Below, piece by piece: positions 8,620 to 16,697 of a DNA stretch of 64,000 nucleotides; position 1 is the first letter of the stretch; each line of letters starts with the position of its first letter. Below the pieces are notes generated by a model. The model searched no databases and was not told the DNA's origin. It saw only the letters and a list, made by a program, of their open reading frames with translations. Origin of the DNA: Alphaproteobacteria bacterium. Its GTDB lineage: Bacteria > Pseudomonadota > Alphaproteobacteria > Sphingomonadales > Emcibacteraceae. The stretch covers positions 86,199 to 150,198 of the forward strand of contig JAGREE010000001.1 in NCBI GenBank assembly GCA_020446675.1. Reading direction: 5' to 3'. Position numbers and translations under genes: made by a program.

Positions 8620-10314
8620 ATGACGCTGGAAAATGCGCAGGGCGTGGATACGCCTGTTTTTGATTTTGACAAATTCGGTTTTGACAAGGCCATCATCAAA
8701 TCCATTAAAAATGAAAGTTTTAGCACCCCAACACCAATTCAGGATCTTGCCATTCCATATGTGATGGGCGGATCGGACCTGATGGGTATTGCCCAGACAG
8801 GCAGTGGTAAAACAGCCGCTTTCTCATTGCCGATCATTAATAAACTGATTGACGATTATCAAAAACCGGCAAGTCACAAGCCAAAAGTCCTGATCTTGGC
8901 GCCGACCCGTGAACTGGTCATGCAGATCGGAAAATTCATTGAAATCATGAGCCGCGGCACCCCGATTAAAAATCTGGTCGTGGCTGGCGGACAAAGTTAT
9001 CAGCCGCAGATCCGAAAATTAAAATATGGTGTCGATATTCTTATTTCCACACCCGGCCGGCTTATTGACCATATGGGAAGCGGCAATGTCAAACTTGGCG
9101 ATTGTCAGACCTTTATCCTTGATGAAGCGGACCGTATGCTCGATATGGGCTTCATTGATGATGTGATTGAAGTGCGTAAAAGCCTGCCCGAAGATCACCA
9201 GACGATCATGTTTTCCGCCACAATGAATGAAAAGGTCAGAAAGCTTTCGGCAGAGCTTCTTAAAGAACCGGAATATGTTGAGCAGGAAAGAAAAACTGTT
9301 GTGGCCGATACCATATCGCACCGGTTGATGAATGTGCGCCGTAAAGATAAACTGGCGCTTCTGATTTCATTGTTACAGGATGAGGCAATTGACAAAGCAC
9401 TTGTTTTTGCCCGCACAAAGCTAGGCGCTGACAAACTTTGTGATGAGCTTAAAGCCGCCTTTGAAGGAACGGATATGCGTATCGACGCGATCCATGGCGA
9501 CAAAAAACAGCGCACGCGGGAAAAAATCCTGCTTAATTACCGTAAAGGCCGGACCAAAGTTCTGGTGGCAACCGATGTTGCTGCCCGCGGCATTGATGTG
9601 GAAGGGATCAGCCATGTCATCAATTACGAATTGCCGATTGAAGCGGAAAATTATATTCACCGGGTTGGTCGTACTGGCCGCGCCGGGGTCCGCGGTCTTG
9701 CCATATCCTTTTGTGATCCAAGTGATGTCCGCCTGCTGAGGGATATTGAAAAACTTATAAAGCTGCCGATTGAAGTTGATGAAGAACAAAGATTTCATTT
9801 TGATATTTCAGATGTCAGTGATTTTAAAAAAGGAAAACGGACCAGAGCAAAGGGCCCGAGAAGCCCGAAAAGCACGAGCCGTCGCCCGGGTCGGGATTTT
9901 TCAGCAAGGCCGGAAAAAAGAAAAGAAAAACCATATAAGTCTGAGTCACAAAGACCTGTATGGGAAAAAAATGAAAAGCCCGCCAGAGCAAAGAAAGCTT
10001 ATGACCCGCTTCAGGACAGCTATCAGCTTGGCGCGGCAGTGTTTGGTGATGATCCGGTTCTAAAAAAACTGCATGGTAAAGCCGGAAAAATAAAGCCGGC
10101 AATACCAAAAGCAAAAAAAACCGATGAACCAAAAGGAAAACGCGAAAAACTTTATGGTAAAAAATCTGAAAAACCGGCTTTCAAAGAACGGGAAAAGCCC
10201 GCTGCCAAAAGGCGGGAAAAGCCAAAAGACAGGACTTCAGGCACACAAAAACAGACCGGTGGATTTAGCCGATTTTCACCAAAAGGAAAATCATCTGCCC
10301 GGCGCAGCGGGTAA
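8620..10314 (+). CDS. DEAD-box ATP-dependent RNA helicase (RhlE-like)
   Basis: A 564-residue RNA helicase. The two RecA domains span about 1-375 and carry all expected motifs: Q motif (TPTPIQ, about 37-42), Walker A (AQTGSGKT, 58-65), PTRELVMQ, STPGRL, DEAD (168-171), SAT, ATDVAARGID and HRVGRTGR (about 347-354). From about residue 400 the tail is very rich in Lys, Arg and Pro and looks disordered, as in RhlE-type proteins that bind rRNA or cold-stabilised RNA. The ATG follows a clear AAGGA site lying at the edge of a nested hairpin. The gene stands alone. RhlE versus other DEAD subgroups cannot be settled by eye. Confidence 0.93.
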   Translation: MTLENAQGVDTPVFDFDKFGFDKAIIKSIKNESFSTPTPIQDLAIPYVMGGSDLMGIAQTGSGKTAAFSLPIINKLIDDYQKPASHKPKVLILAPTRELVMQIGKFIEIMSRGTPIKNLVVAGGQSYQPQIRKLKYGVDILISTPGRLIDHMGSGNVKLGDCQTFILDEADRMLDMGFIDDVIEVRKSLPEDHQTIMFSATMNEKVRKLSAELLKEPEYVEQERKTVVADTISHRLMNVRRKDKLALLISLLQDEAIDKALVFARTKLGADKLCDELKAAFEGTDMRIDAIHGDKKQRTREKILLNYRKGRTKVLVATDVAARGIDVEGISHVINYELPIEAENYIHRVGRTGRAGVRGLAISFCDPSDVRLLRDIEKLIKLPIEVDEEQRFHFDISDVSDFKKGKRTRAKGPRSPKSTSRRPGRDFSARPEKRKEKPYKSESQRPVWEKNEKPARAKKAYDPLQDSYQLGAAVFGDDPVLKKLHGKAGKIKPAIPKAKKTDEPKGKREKLYGKKSEKPAFKEREKPAAKRREKPKDRTSGTQKQTGGFSRFSPKGKSSARRSG

Positions 10315-10326
10315 TATCATAAGTTA

Positions 10327-10356
10327 TTGAAATAGTAAGCATTACCGTGATAGCAT
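10327..10356 (+). promoter_or_regulatory. Possible sigma-70-type promoter of the Sel1 cluster
   Basis: TTGAAA (10327-10332) and TAGCAT (10351-10356) are separated by 18 bases, just after the helicase stop and about 25 bases before the ATG of the first Sel1 gene. The -35 matches the consensus at five of six positions, the -10 at four. No terminator separates helicase and Sel1 genes, so readthrough is also possible. Confidence 0.35.
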
Positions 10357-10382
10357 AGCAGAGTATAAAGTTATGGGGAAAA

Positions 10383-11081
10383 ATGAGCAATATTCTCAAA
10401 ATTGCCGCTCTGCTTGCGCTAGTGATTATTTCATGGAACTTATTAAGTAAAAAAAGTTTCGATGAAGGTCTTATTGCCTATCGAAGCGGCGATTATGAAA
10501 CCGCTTATGATATCTTTATTGATGAAGCGGAAAGCGGCAATGTCAATGCAGCCTATAATGTCGGCTATATGTATAAAAATTCGCTTGCCGTTGATCAGGA
10601 TTATGCACAAGCCATAAAATGGTTTAAAGAAGCCGGCGACGGCGGCCATGCGGTCGCGCAGAATGAACTGGGCCAGATGGCCAAAAACGGTGAGGGGATG
10701 CCGGTTGATTATGATGAAGCCATGTCATGGTTTTTAAAATCAGCCGATCAGGGATATTTCGGTGCACAGTTTAATATCGGACAGATGTTCTATCAGGGGA
10801 CCGGGGTCGAGCAAAGCTATGAACAGGCCCTGAGCTGGTATATTCTGGCTGCCGGGCAAGGCATGACCGCCGCGCAGAGAAGCCTTGGTGTTATGTATAA
10901 ATTGGGGCAGGGTACAGTGCCCAGCAATTTATATTCCTTTATGTGGCTTTATATTGCCAAGGAACGCGGGGATGGACCTGCGGCCGAATTCCTTGAAAGC
11001 TATTCAAAAGATATGGATGTTGATACGGTTACCCAGGCAATCACCCTTGCCAATCAGTGGATTGCCAATCATCCTGCGTAA
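10383..11081 (+). CDS. Sel1-repeat protein with N-terminal membrane anchor
   Basis: A 232-residue protein with one N-terminal hydrophobic segment (about 5-21) lacking an obvious cleavage site, so probably an inner-membrane protein with its repeats in the periplasm. The rest is about five Sel1-like (TPR-related) repeats of roughly 36 residues with the pattern A..WF..AA..G...AQ..LG.MY..G.GV. Such repeats form alpha-solenoid scaffolds for protein-protein contact. It is first of three Sel1 genes in a row (92 bases to the next). Its partner is unknown. Confidence 0.85.
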   Translation: MSNILKIAALLALVIISWNLLSKKSFDEGLIAYRSGDYETAYDIFIDEAESGNVNAAYNVGYMYKNSLAVDQDYAQAIKWFKEAGDGGHAVAQNELGQMAKNGEGMPVDYDEAMSWFLKSADQGYFGAQFNIGQMFYQGTGVEQSYEQALSWYILAAGQGMTAAQRSLGVMYKLGQGTVPSNLYSFMWLYIAKERGDGPAAEFLESYSKDMDVDTVTQAITLANQWIANHPA

Positions 11082-11173
11082 CAGATATTTTTGCAAAAAT
11101 TAACACTTTATGAGAATATAAGTGCTTAATATGTGTTTTTAAAAATAGTATCCGTTATATCAGGGAATTTGAA

Positions 11174-12511
11174 ATGAGTAAAAAAATCCTGTTTTTCTTT
11201 CGATTAGTTTTACTTTGTGGTCTGCTTGAGGCCTGCGCAACCGGCATGTCCATGGATAGTGCGAGGATAGCCTATGATCAGGGGGATTATGTCACGGCGC
11301 TGAACTATTACCGTGAACAGGCTGCGGGTGGAAATATGGAAGCAAGCTTTCTGGTTGCGCAGATGTATGATCAGGCGGTCGGGGTTGAGAAAAATAACGT
11401 TGAAGCACAAAGATATTATAAGCTGGCCGCTGACAATAGCTATCCCGGTGCGGCGCTTGCGCTGGCGACATCATATTATTTCGATGAAAAATATACTGAG
11501 GCGAGACCTTATTTTGAGAGGGCGGCCGCTGCCGGCAATGGTGTAGCGCTCTATTATCTGGGTGAGATGTCAGAAAACGGTCTTGGGGTCAGTCGGGACA
11601 GTCAGAAGGCCCTTAATTATTACCAGTCCGCTTCCGAGGCCAATAACGGTGCCGCGCAATATAAGCTCAGCGAATTTTATCAAAATGGCAATGGTGTTAG
11701 ACAGGATGCTGAAAATGCCGAACGTTTTTTAAGACGTGCGGCGGCCAATGGCCACCCGCAGGCAGAATATCAGGTGGCAAATCGTGTGCTTGATGGACGG
11801 GATACCAGTATTGGGAGCCGTCAGGCCGTTGACTGGATGAAGGATGCCGCGGATAATGGTGTTATGGAAGCGCAGACCATCGTCGGGAAAATGTATAATA
11901 CCGGGGACCGTGTTGATCAGGATGTGATGGAAGCGTTTAAATATTTTAAAATGGCGGCTGAGCAGGGCGATGCAGAAGCCCAGTATAACCTTGGTAATCT
12001 ATATCGTCAGGATCAGGGAATAAAGCGTGATCTGAACGAAGCGATGCGCTGGTACAAAGCGTCCGCTGACCAGAATTACCGTGCAGCGGAATATGATCTG
12101 GGGTCCATGTATTATATCGGCCTTGGTGTTGACCAAAATATTAAGGAAGCAACAAAATGGTTTCTTCGGGCGGCAGAAAAAGGTCATCCGATCGCTCAGT
12201 ATTTTCTTGGCAATATCTACAGAACCGGGCAAAATGTCATCAAAAACGATGAAGAAGCGTTAAAATGGTATCAAAAGGCAGCGGAACAGGATATTCCTGA
12301 AGCACAGAATAATCTGGGCTATATGTATGCCAATGGGCAGGGTACAGACAGAAATTATATTCTGGCCCATATGTGGTTCAGTATTTCGCTGGTTAATGAT
12401 AATCTGAGTGCACAACAGGCACGGCAATTTATCGAAACCGAAATGACAGAAGACGAAATTGATGAAGCTGAAAATATGGCAAGAACTTGGCTTGAAAATC
12501 ATAGGCAATAA
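11174..12511 (+). CDS. Sel1-repeat lipoprotein
   Basis: A 445-residue lipoprotein built almost wholly of Sel1-like repeats, about ten copies of roughly 36 residues. The signal peptide ends in GLLEAC, a fair lipobox with Cys21 as the lipidated residue, so the solenoid should hang from a membrane in the periplasm. A shorter first region (EKYTEARPYFERAAAAGNG) is a less regular repeat. The stop codon is directly followed by the ATG of the next Sel1 gene, so the two are surely co-transcribed. It may scaffold envelope enzymes; no partner is visible. Confidence 0.85.
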   Translation: MSKKILFFFRLVLLCGLLEACATGMSMDSARIAYDQGDYVTALNYYREQAAGGNMEASFLVAQMYDQAVGVEKNNVEAQRYYKLAADNSYPGAALALATSYYFDEKYTEARPYFERAAAAGNGVALYYLGEMSENGLGVSRDSQKALNYYQSASEANNGAAQYKLSEFYQNGNGVRQDAENAERFLRRAAANGHPQAEYQVANRVLDGRDTSIGSRQAVDWMKDAADNGVMEAQTIVGKMYNTGDRVDQDVMEAFKYFKMAAEQGDAEAQYNLGNLYRQDQGIKRDLNEAMRWYKASADQNYRAAEYDLGSMYYIGLGVDQNIKEATKWFLRAAEKGHPIAQYFLGNIYRTGQNVIKNDEEALKWYQKAAEQDIPEAQNNLGYMYANGQGTDRNYILAHMWFSISLVNDNLSAQQARQFIETEMTEDEIDEAENMARTWLENHRQ

Positions 12512-13408
12512 ATGAAATATCTTTTTATCCTGCTGCTGGCCTTAAGCCCCCTTTCTGCCTATGCGGATATTGAACAGGCAAAAGAAGCCTATTTTATTGG
12601 TGATTACAGCCGGGCAATGGTTGAATTTGTGCCGCTGGCTGAGCAGGGCGATACATATGCACAAATAAAAGTCGGACAATTATATGAAAATGGCTGGGGA
12701 ACAGACATAAATTATGAAAAGGCCCGCCAATGGTACGAAAAAGCGGCTCTAGCCGATGATCCGCTGGCTCATGTGGCGCTGGCCAAGCTTTACGGATATG
12801 GTCGCGGGGTTTCAAAAAACTTCAGCCGCGTACAGTCCCATTTGTTAAAGGCCGCTGATCTTGGCTATTCCCATGCATATTATATTCTCGGAGAGCTACA
12901 TAATGATGATTTTGCTTTGGGACATAATGACGATTATGCGCTTGAATATTATATTCTGGCGGCAGAGCATAACAGTGCGGCGTCACTTATTAACGGGCAT
13001 TTCAGGACAGGGACCGGTCAATGGTTTCGCCTGATTACCCCGACGGGCGTTGCCCTGACCAGAAAATATGCGGATGCCGGCAATATTTATGCACAGTTTA
13101 ATACCGGGCTTCGGTATTATTTCGGGGAAGGGGTTGAAAAAAATCACCAGACGGCCGAAAACTATTTTCTGATGGCGGCGGATGCCGGTAATGCGGAAGC
13201 ACAAAATTATCTGGCACAGAACCGGGTTATGGAAAACCCTGCTGAATTTGATAAAATATTTGTCGATAAATGGTTTTTTATTGCTGCGGAAAATGGCAAT
13301 CCGGATGCACGGGCAAACCAGCTCAGGATAGAAGCGGACATGACAGGTGAGCAAATAAAAGCAGCCCATGCCGCTGCGGCAGAATTTCTGAAAACTCAGA
13401 AAAAGTAA
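12512..13408 (+). CDS. Secreted Sel1-repeat protein
   Basis: A 298-residue protein with a cleavable signal peptide (cut near SAYADI) and about six Sel1-like repeats, some degenerate. Its ATG directly abuts the stop of the Sel1 lipoprotein gene with no spacer, so expression is probably translationally coupled. With its two neighbours it makes a set of membrane-anchored, lipid-anchored and soluble repeat proteins. A long hairpin follows seven bases after the stop. Function unknown beyond a likely scaffold role in the periplasm. Confidence 0.83.
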   Translation: MKYLFILLLALSPLSAYADIEQAKEAYFIGDYSRAMVEFVPLAEQGDTYAQIKVGQLYENGWGTDINYEKARQWYEKAALADDPLAHVALAKLYGYGRGVSKNFSRVQSHLLKAADLGYSHAYYILGELHNDDFALGHNDDYALEYYILAAEHNSAASLINGHFRTGTGQWFRLITPTGVALTRKYADAGNIYAQFNTGLRYYFGEGVEKNHQTAENYFLMAADAGNAEAQNYLAQNRVMENPAEFDKIFVDKWFFIAAENGNPDARANQLRIEADMTGEQIKAAHAAAAEFLKTQKK

Positions 13409-13414
13409 AAAAAA

Positions 13415-13446
13415 TGGAGGGTGGGCAACGAGAAACCCACCCTCCA
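13415..13446. terminator. Strong hairpin after the Sel1 cluster; T-tract faces the minus strand
   Basis: TGGAGGGTGGG (13415-13425) pairs perfectly over 11 bp with CCCACCCTCCA (13436-13446). It is preceded by eight A on the plus strand, so the textbook U-tract exists only for minus-strand transcription. Downstream on the plus strand is only ATCCTTTACT. By position it should end the plus-strand Sel1 transcript, by polarity it would block antisense transcription into that operon. Confidence 0.6.
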
Positions 13447-13539
13447 ATCCTTTACTGCCGCATGATCAGAAACAGCAGAAGGGAGATTTATTGTAAACGT
13501 AAAGAATCACATGTTTACAGTGAAAACTTAAACGATAAA

Positions 13540-13552
13540 TTGACACTGTCAA
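13540..13552. promoter_or_regulatory. Small palindrome containing a -35-like TTGACA
   Basis: TTGACA-C-TGTCAA is a perfect inverted repeat about 80 bases upstream of the decarboxylase ATG. TTGACA is a perfect -35 hexamer, but no good -10 lies 16-18 bases downstream. It could be an operator or chance. Little else is seen in the spacer between the Sel1 cluster and the decarboxylase. Confidence 0.25.
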
Positions 13553-13634
13553 CTTTAAAATTTAACCAATTGTATTACAGTCATATTTTGCGTAAAAAAT
13601 AAGTGGGGAATTTTATGTGGTCAGGGAGAGTGGG

Positions 13635-15002
13635 ATGAGTTTCGATGACGAGTTATTTAAGTGTGTGCTTGAAACAGCACGGGAATTTGAAAATAATCTG
13701 AAAACTGGCCCGGTCGTGCCGCCGCAGGACGCCATTGATGCACTTGGTGAATTTAATGAAGCAATGCCAAAAGGGAAAACCGATGCGCTTGATGTCATCA
13801 AACAGTTAAAAAGACTGGGCAATCCGGCAGCAACACTAAGCCGTAGTGGTCGGTTCTTCGGTTTTGTTGTCGGTGGTACATTGCCGGTAACGGTAGCGGC
13901 CGACTGGCTCACCTCAACATGGGATCAGAATTCCGGACTGACCATGCTTGGTTATGTGAATGCCAAGCTGGAACAGGTAGCGCAAAGATGGATTATTGAG
14001 CTTTTATCCCTGCCGCAGGGAACGGCCGTTGGCTATGTCACCGGGGCGACTATGGCGGGTTTTACGGCGCTATCCTCAGCACGGACAAGAATTTATAAAA
14101 ACCTTGGTTACGATCTAAAAGTCGGCGGTCTTCGCCGTGCCCCAAAAATCCGCTTCATTATCAGTGAGGATATTCATGCAACCAATATTCGTGCCTTGAA
14201 TTATATGGGATATGGAACGGAGGATTTTGAATTTGTTCCGGTGGATGACCAGGGCAGAATGCGACTTGAGAAGATGCCCGTGCTGGATAACAGCTGCATT
14301 ATTCTGGCCCAGGCGGGCAATATCAATAGTGGGGCCTTTGATGATTTTCCGGAAATTTGCGCCCGCGCGCGTAAGGCGGGTGCCTGGGTTCATATAGACG
14401 GGGCTTTCGGCGGCTGGATTAAGGTTTCCCCATCACGGGGACACCTGGGGGAAGGAATGGAACTGGCAGACAGCTGGTCAATCGATTGTCATAAATGGCT
14501 TAATGTCCCTTATGACAGTGCCATTGCCATTTGCCGTGACCGGGAAGCCATGCTAGAAACTTTCACAATTTCAGCAAGTTACCTGACAACTGAGGGAGAG
14601 AGAATTCCCAATAATTTTACGCCCGAGCTCTCGCGTCGTGCCCGTGGCATTGATGTGTGGGCGGCGCTTAAACATCTGGGACGGGAAGGGTTTGGGGAAC
14701 TGATTGACCGCTGCTGTGATCATGCCAGCTGGTTTTCGGGAGAACTGCAAAAGATCGGGTTTATCATAATGAATGATGTTGTGATCAACCAGATCGTTTT
14801 CTGCCTTAATGATAATGATGATCTGAGATTGAAAAAAATTATGGATCATGTAGCGGCCAGCGGCAAAACATGGTTCGGGCCGACCCATTGGCAGGGCAGG
14901 AATGTATACCGAATGAGCATTTCATCACATGAAACAACCCGGGCCGATCTTGAGATTGCCCTTGGCGCCATTAAAGACGCGATCAATGCGGTTGGTGGTT
15001 AA
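13635..15002 (+). CDS. PLP-dependent group II amino acid decarboxylase, copy 1
   Basis: A fold-type I PLP enzyme of the aromatic amino acid/glutamate decarboxylase group (455 residues from this start). Key marks are the cofactor loop GYVTGATMAGFTAL, HIDGAFGGW with the Asp that holds the pyridine nitrogen and CHKWLNVPYD with Schiff-base Lys287. The ATG at 13635 was chosen over a GTG at 13617 because GGGAG lies properly before it and because MSFDDELF then lines up with MNFDQQLF of the second copy. It ends by sharing four bases (TTAA) with the stop of the convergent esterase. The substrate is unknown; some family members catalyse decarboxylation-deamination rather than simple decarboxylation. 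Confidence 0.87.
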   Translation: MSFDDELFKCVLETAREFENNLKTGPVVPPQDAIDALGEFNEAMPKGKTDALDVIKQLKRLGNPAATLSRSGRFFGFVVGGTLPVTVAADWLTSTWDQNSGLTMLGYVNAKLEQVAQRWIIELLSLPQGTAVGYVTGATMAGFTALSSARTRIYKNLGYDLKVGGLRRAPKIRFIISEDIHATNIRALNYMGYGTEDFEFVPVDDQGRMRLEKMPVLDNSCIILAQAGNINSGAFDDFPEICARARKAGAWVHIDGAFGGWIKVSPSRGHLGEGMELADSWSIDCHKWLNVPYDSAIAICRDREAMLETFTISASYLTTEGERIPNNFTPELSRRARGIDVWAALKHLGREGFGELIDRCCDHASWFSGELQKIGFIIMNDVVINQIVFCLNDNDDLRLKKIMDHVAASGKTWFGPTHWQGRNVYRMSISSHETTRADLEIALGAIKDAINAVGG

Positions 15003-15943
15003 GGGTTTTTCTCGGATTTTGAAAAGATAAATTTTCGGATGTCATAGGCAAATAAACTGGCGCCGGTGTTAAAATGAAACACTTCAGACAGATGATTATT
15101 GTCCATAATCTGCTTGATCATCGGCATTTCACCATCCCGTCGGTAGAGGGCGTCTATTAACCGTGATGCCTGGTACTGAAAATTATCCTTGTCATATTCT
15201 GCATATGAAATAAACACCGGGACTTTCCGCCCGTCCAGTTTGTTCAGGATTGAACGCTCAGAATAAACATTATTATCGCGACCGAAATAATCATAATATT
15301 GCGGGTCGGCATCGTGGTTTAAGATATCGGTATCATAAACGGATCCGCTGGCAAGAATAGCCCCGGTGACCCCGTCATTTTCGATCTGGTATTCTTCTTC
15401 GAATATATAACTGGCAACATGCTGGGCCCCGGCGGAATGGCCAAACAGGAATATTTTTGAGCTGTCGCCACTTTTGATTTTATCCGGATTATCCCTGATC
15501 CATTTAAGCTGCAGTGCCAGATCAACTGTGCCGGTTGGCCATTTAAAGTCAGGGGCTAGTCGGTATGTCATCACCACTGTCGGAATACCAAGCTTGGCAA
15601 AATGGTAGCCCACATTGGCATACATGGCCTTATCCCCGGCAACAAACGACCCACCATGGAGGAAAATCAGGATTGGTGCCAGCGTCTCGGAACTCTTTGC
15701 CGGTTCATACAGATCAAACCCCTGTTTTGGGTCGGGGCCATATTTTAGATCACGAGTAACCGTAACCTTGCTATTGTCGGCCGCATCCCATAGCGGTTGC
15801 CAACGCTTTAAAGATTTGCCCACATCAATGATTTTGCCATCACTTCTGATCTGCTCTGTTATTTCCGAAAGCGAAAGTGTCTGAGCATTTGCACCAAAAG
15901 TGACCATCAGAAAATGTATAAAAATTAATCCCCGGATCATCAT
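14999..15943 (-). CDS. Exported alpha/beta hydrolase (carboxylesterase/kynurenine formamidase-like fold)
   Basis: A 314-residue esterase with a signal peptide (cut near GANAQ). The oxyanion motif is HGGSF, the nucleophile elbow GHSAGAQ, and the catalytic His probably lies in NNHLSEVFHF near the C-terminus. This pattern fits hormone-sensitive-lipase-type and formamidase-like esterases. Export argues against a role as the cytoplasmic formamidase partner of tryptophan dioxygenase. The next gene upstream on the same strand, a membrane protein, ends five bases before this ATG, so they form a two-gene unit. Substrate unknown. Confidence 0.85.
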   Translation of the reverse strand: MMIRGLIFIHFLMVTFGANAQTLSLSEITEQIRSDGKIIDVGKSLKRWQPLWDAADNSKVTVTRDLKYGPDPKQGFDLYEPAKSSETLAPILIFLHGGSFVAGDKAMYANVGYHFAKLGIPTVVMTYRLAPDFKWPTGTVDLALQLKWIRDNPDKIKSGDSSKIFLFGHSAGAQHVASYIFEEEYQIENDGVTGAILASGSVYDTDILNHDADPQYYDYFGRDNNVYSERSILNKLDGRKVPVFISYAEYDKDNFQYQASRLIDALYRRDGEMPMIKQIMDNNHLSEVFHFNTGASLFAYDIRKFIFSKSEKNP

Positions 15944-15948
15944 ATCAG

Positions 15949-16590
15949 CTACTCATCATTTTTCTGGCCATCATTTTTCTGGTCATTATCATTCTCATAA
16001 TTCTTTAAAATTGATGGATGCAGATTTGCTTTAAGTTCCTCTACCGATTTTGACCTTAACCGCTGACGCTGTGTGCTTTTTTTCTTAAGGCGTGGTTCTT
16101 TTCGCTCACTCATCAATGTGTGGATCAGGAATAATTCGAAAATCCCCCGCACCAGTGACAGGCAAAACTGGAAGGCATATTTAAAATTTTCATAAATGAC
16201 ATAATCCGGCAAATCAGCAAATGGAACGTCGCGCCAGACGACATCGCGCCGGATAATTTTTGAATGCTGAATGAAAAAGGCAGCCTGATTAAAATAAAGC
16301 ATATAGGCGTCATAAACGATAAAAAAGAAAATAAAAATAACAATCAGGAATTTAAAATAAACAAGATCATAAATCCGCCCGACCAGCGCATATCGGTAGT
16401 TCAGCATTATTCCGTAAAACACAGCTACAACACTGACCATAGCAATGAATATCGTCAGATAGGGACCCACCTCCGTAAGCTCATAAGCACTTATCAAAAA
16501 CTTGGAAATAATTAGCGGTACCGCCAGAACGGCAAATAATAAAATCGTCTGGGCAAAATTAAGCCCGTATTCCTTAAACTGGTCCTGCAA
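15949..16590 (-). CDS. Unrecognised multi-pass membrane protein
   Basis: I do not recognise this 213-residue protein. It has about four hydrophobic segments (roughly 13-37, 43-65, 78-102 and 140-162) and a highly charged tail from 163. The tail ends in a small repeat (DQKNDGQKNDE) encoded by a direct repeat of about 15 bases near 15955-15987. A short Arg/Asp/Trp-rich stretch (RRDVVWRDVPFADLPDY) lies between helices 3 and 4. It is the first gene of a probable two-gene unit with the exported esterase and sits between the two decarboxylase paralogs on the opposite strand. Confidence 0.7.
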   Translation of the reverse strand: MQDQFKEYGLNFAQTILLFAVLAVPLIISKFLISAYELTEVGPYLTIFIAMVSVVAVFYGIMLNYRYALVGRIYDLVYFKFLIVIFIFFFIVYDAYMLYFNQAAFFIQHSKIIRRDVVWRDVPFADLPDYVIYENFKYAFQFCLSLVRGIFELFLIHTLMSERKEPRLKKKSTQRQRLRSKSVEELKANLHPSILKNYENDNDQKNDGQKNDE

Positions 16591-16697
16591 GATTAACCCT
16601 TTAGATTGCTCAAATTTTTAAAATTATTAATTCTAGTCTTTGATATTGGCATTTCACCACAATTCAGTAAAGTCGAAATATCTAAAAAAAGGATAGG

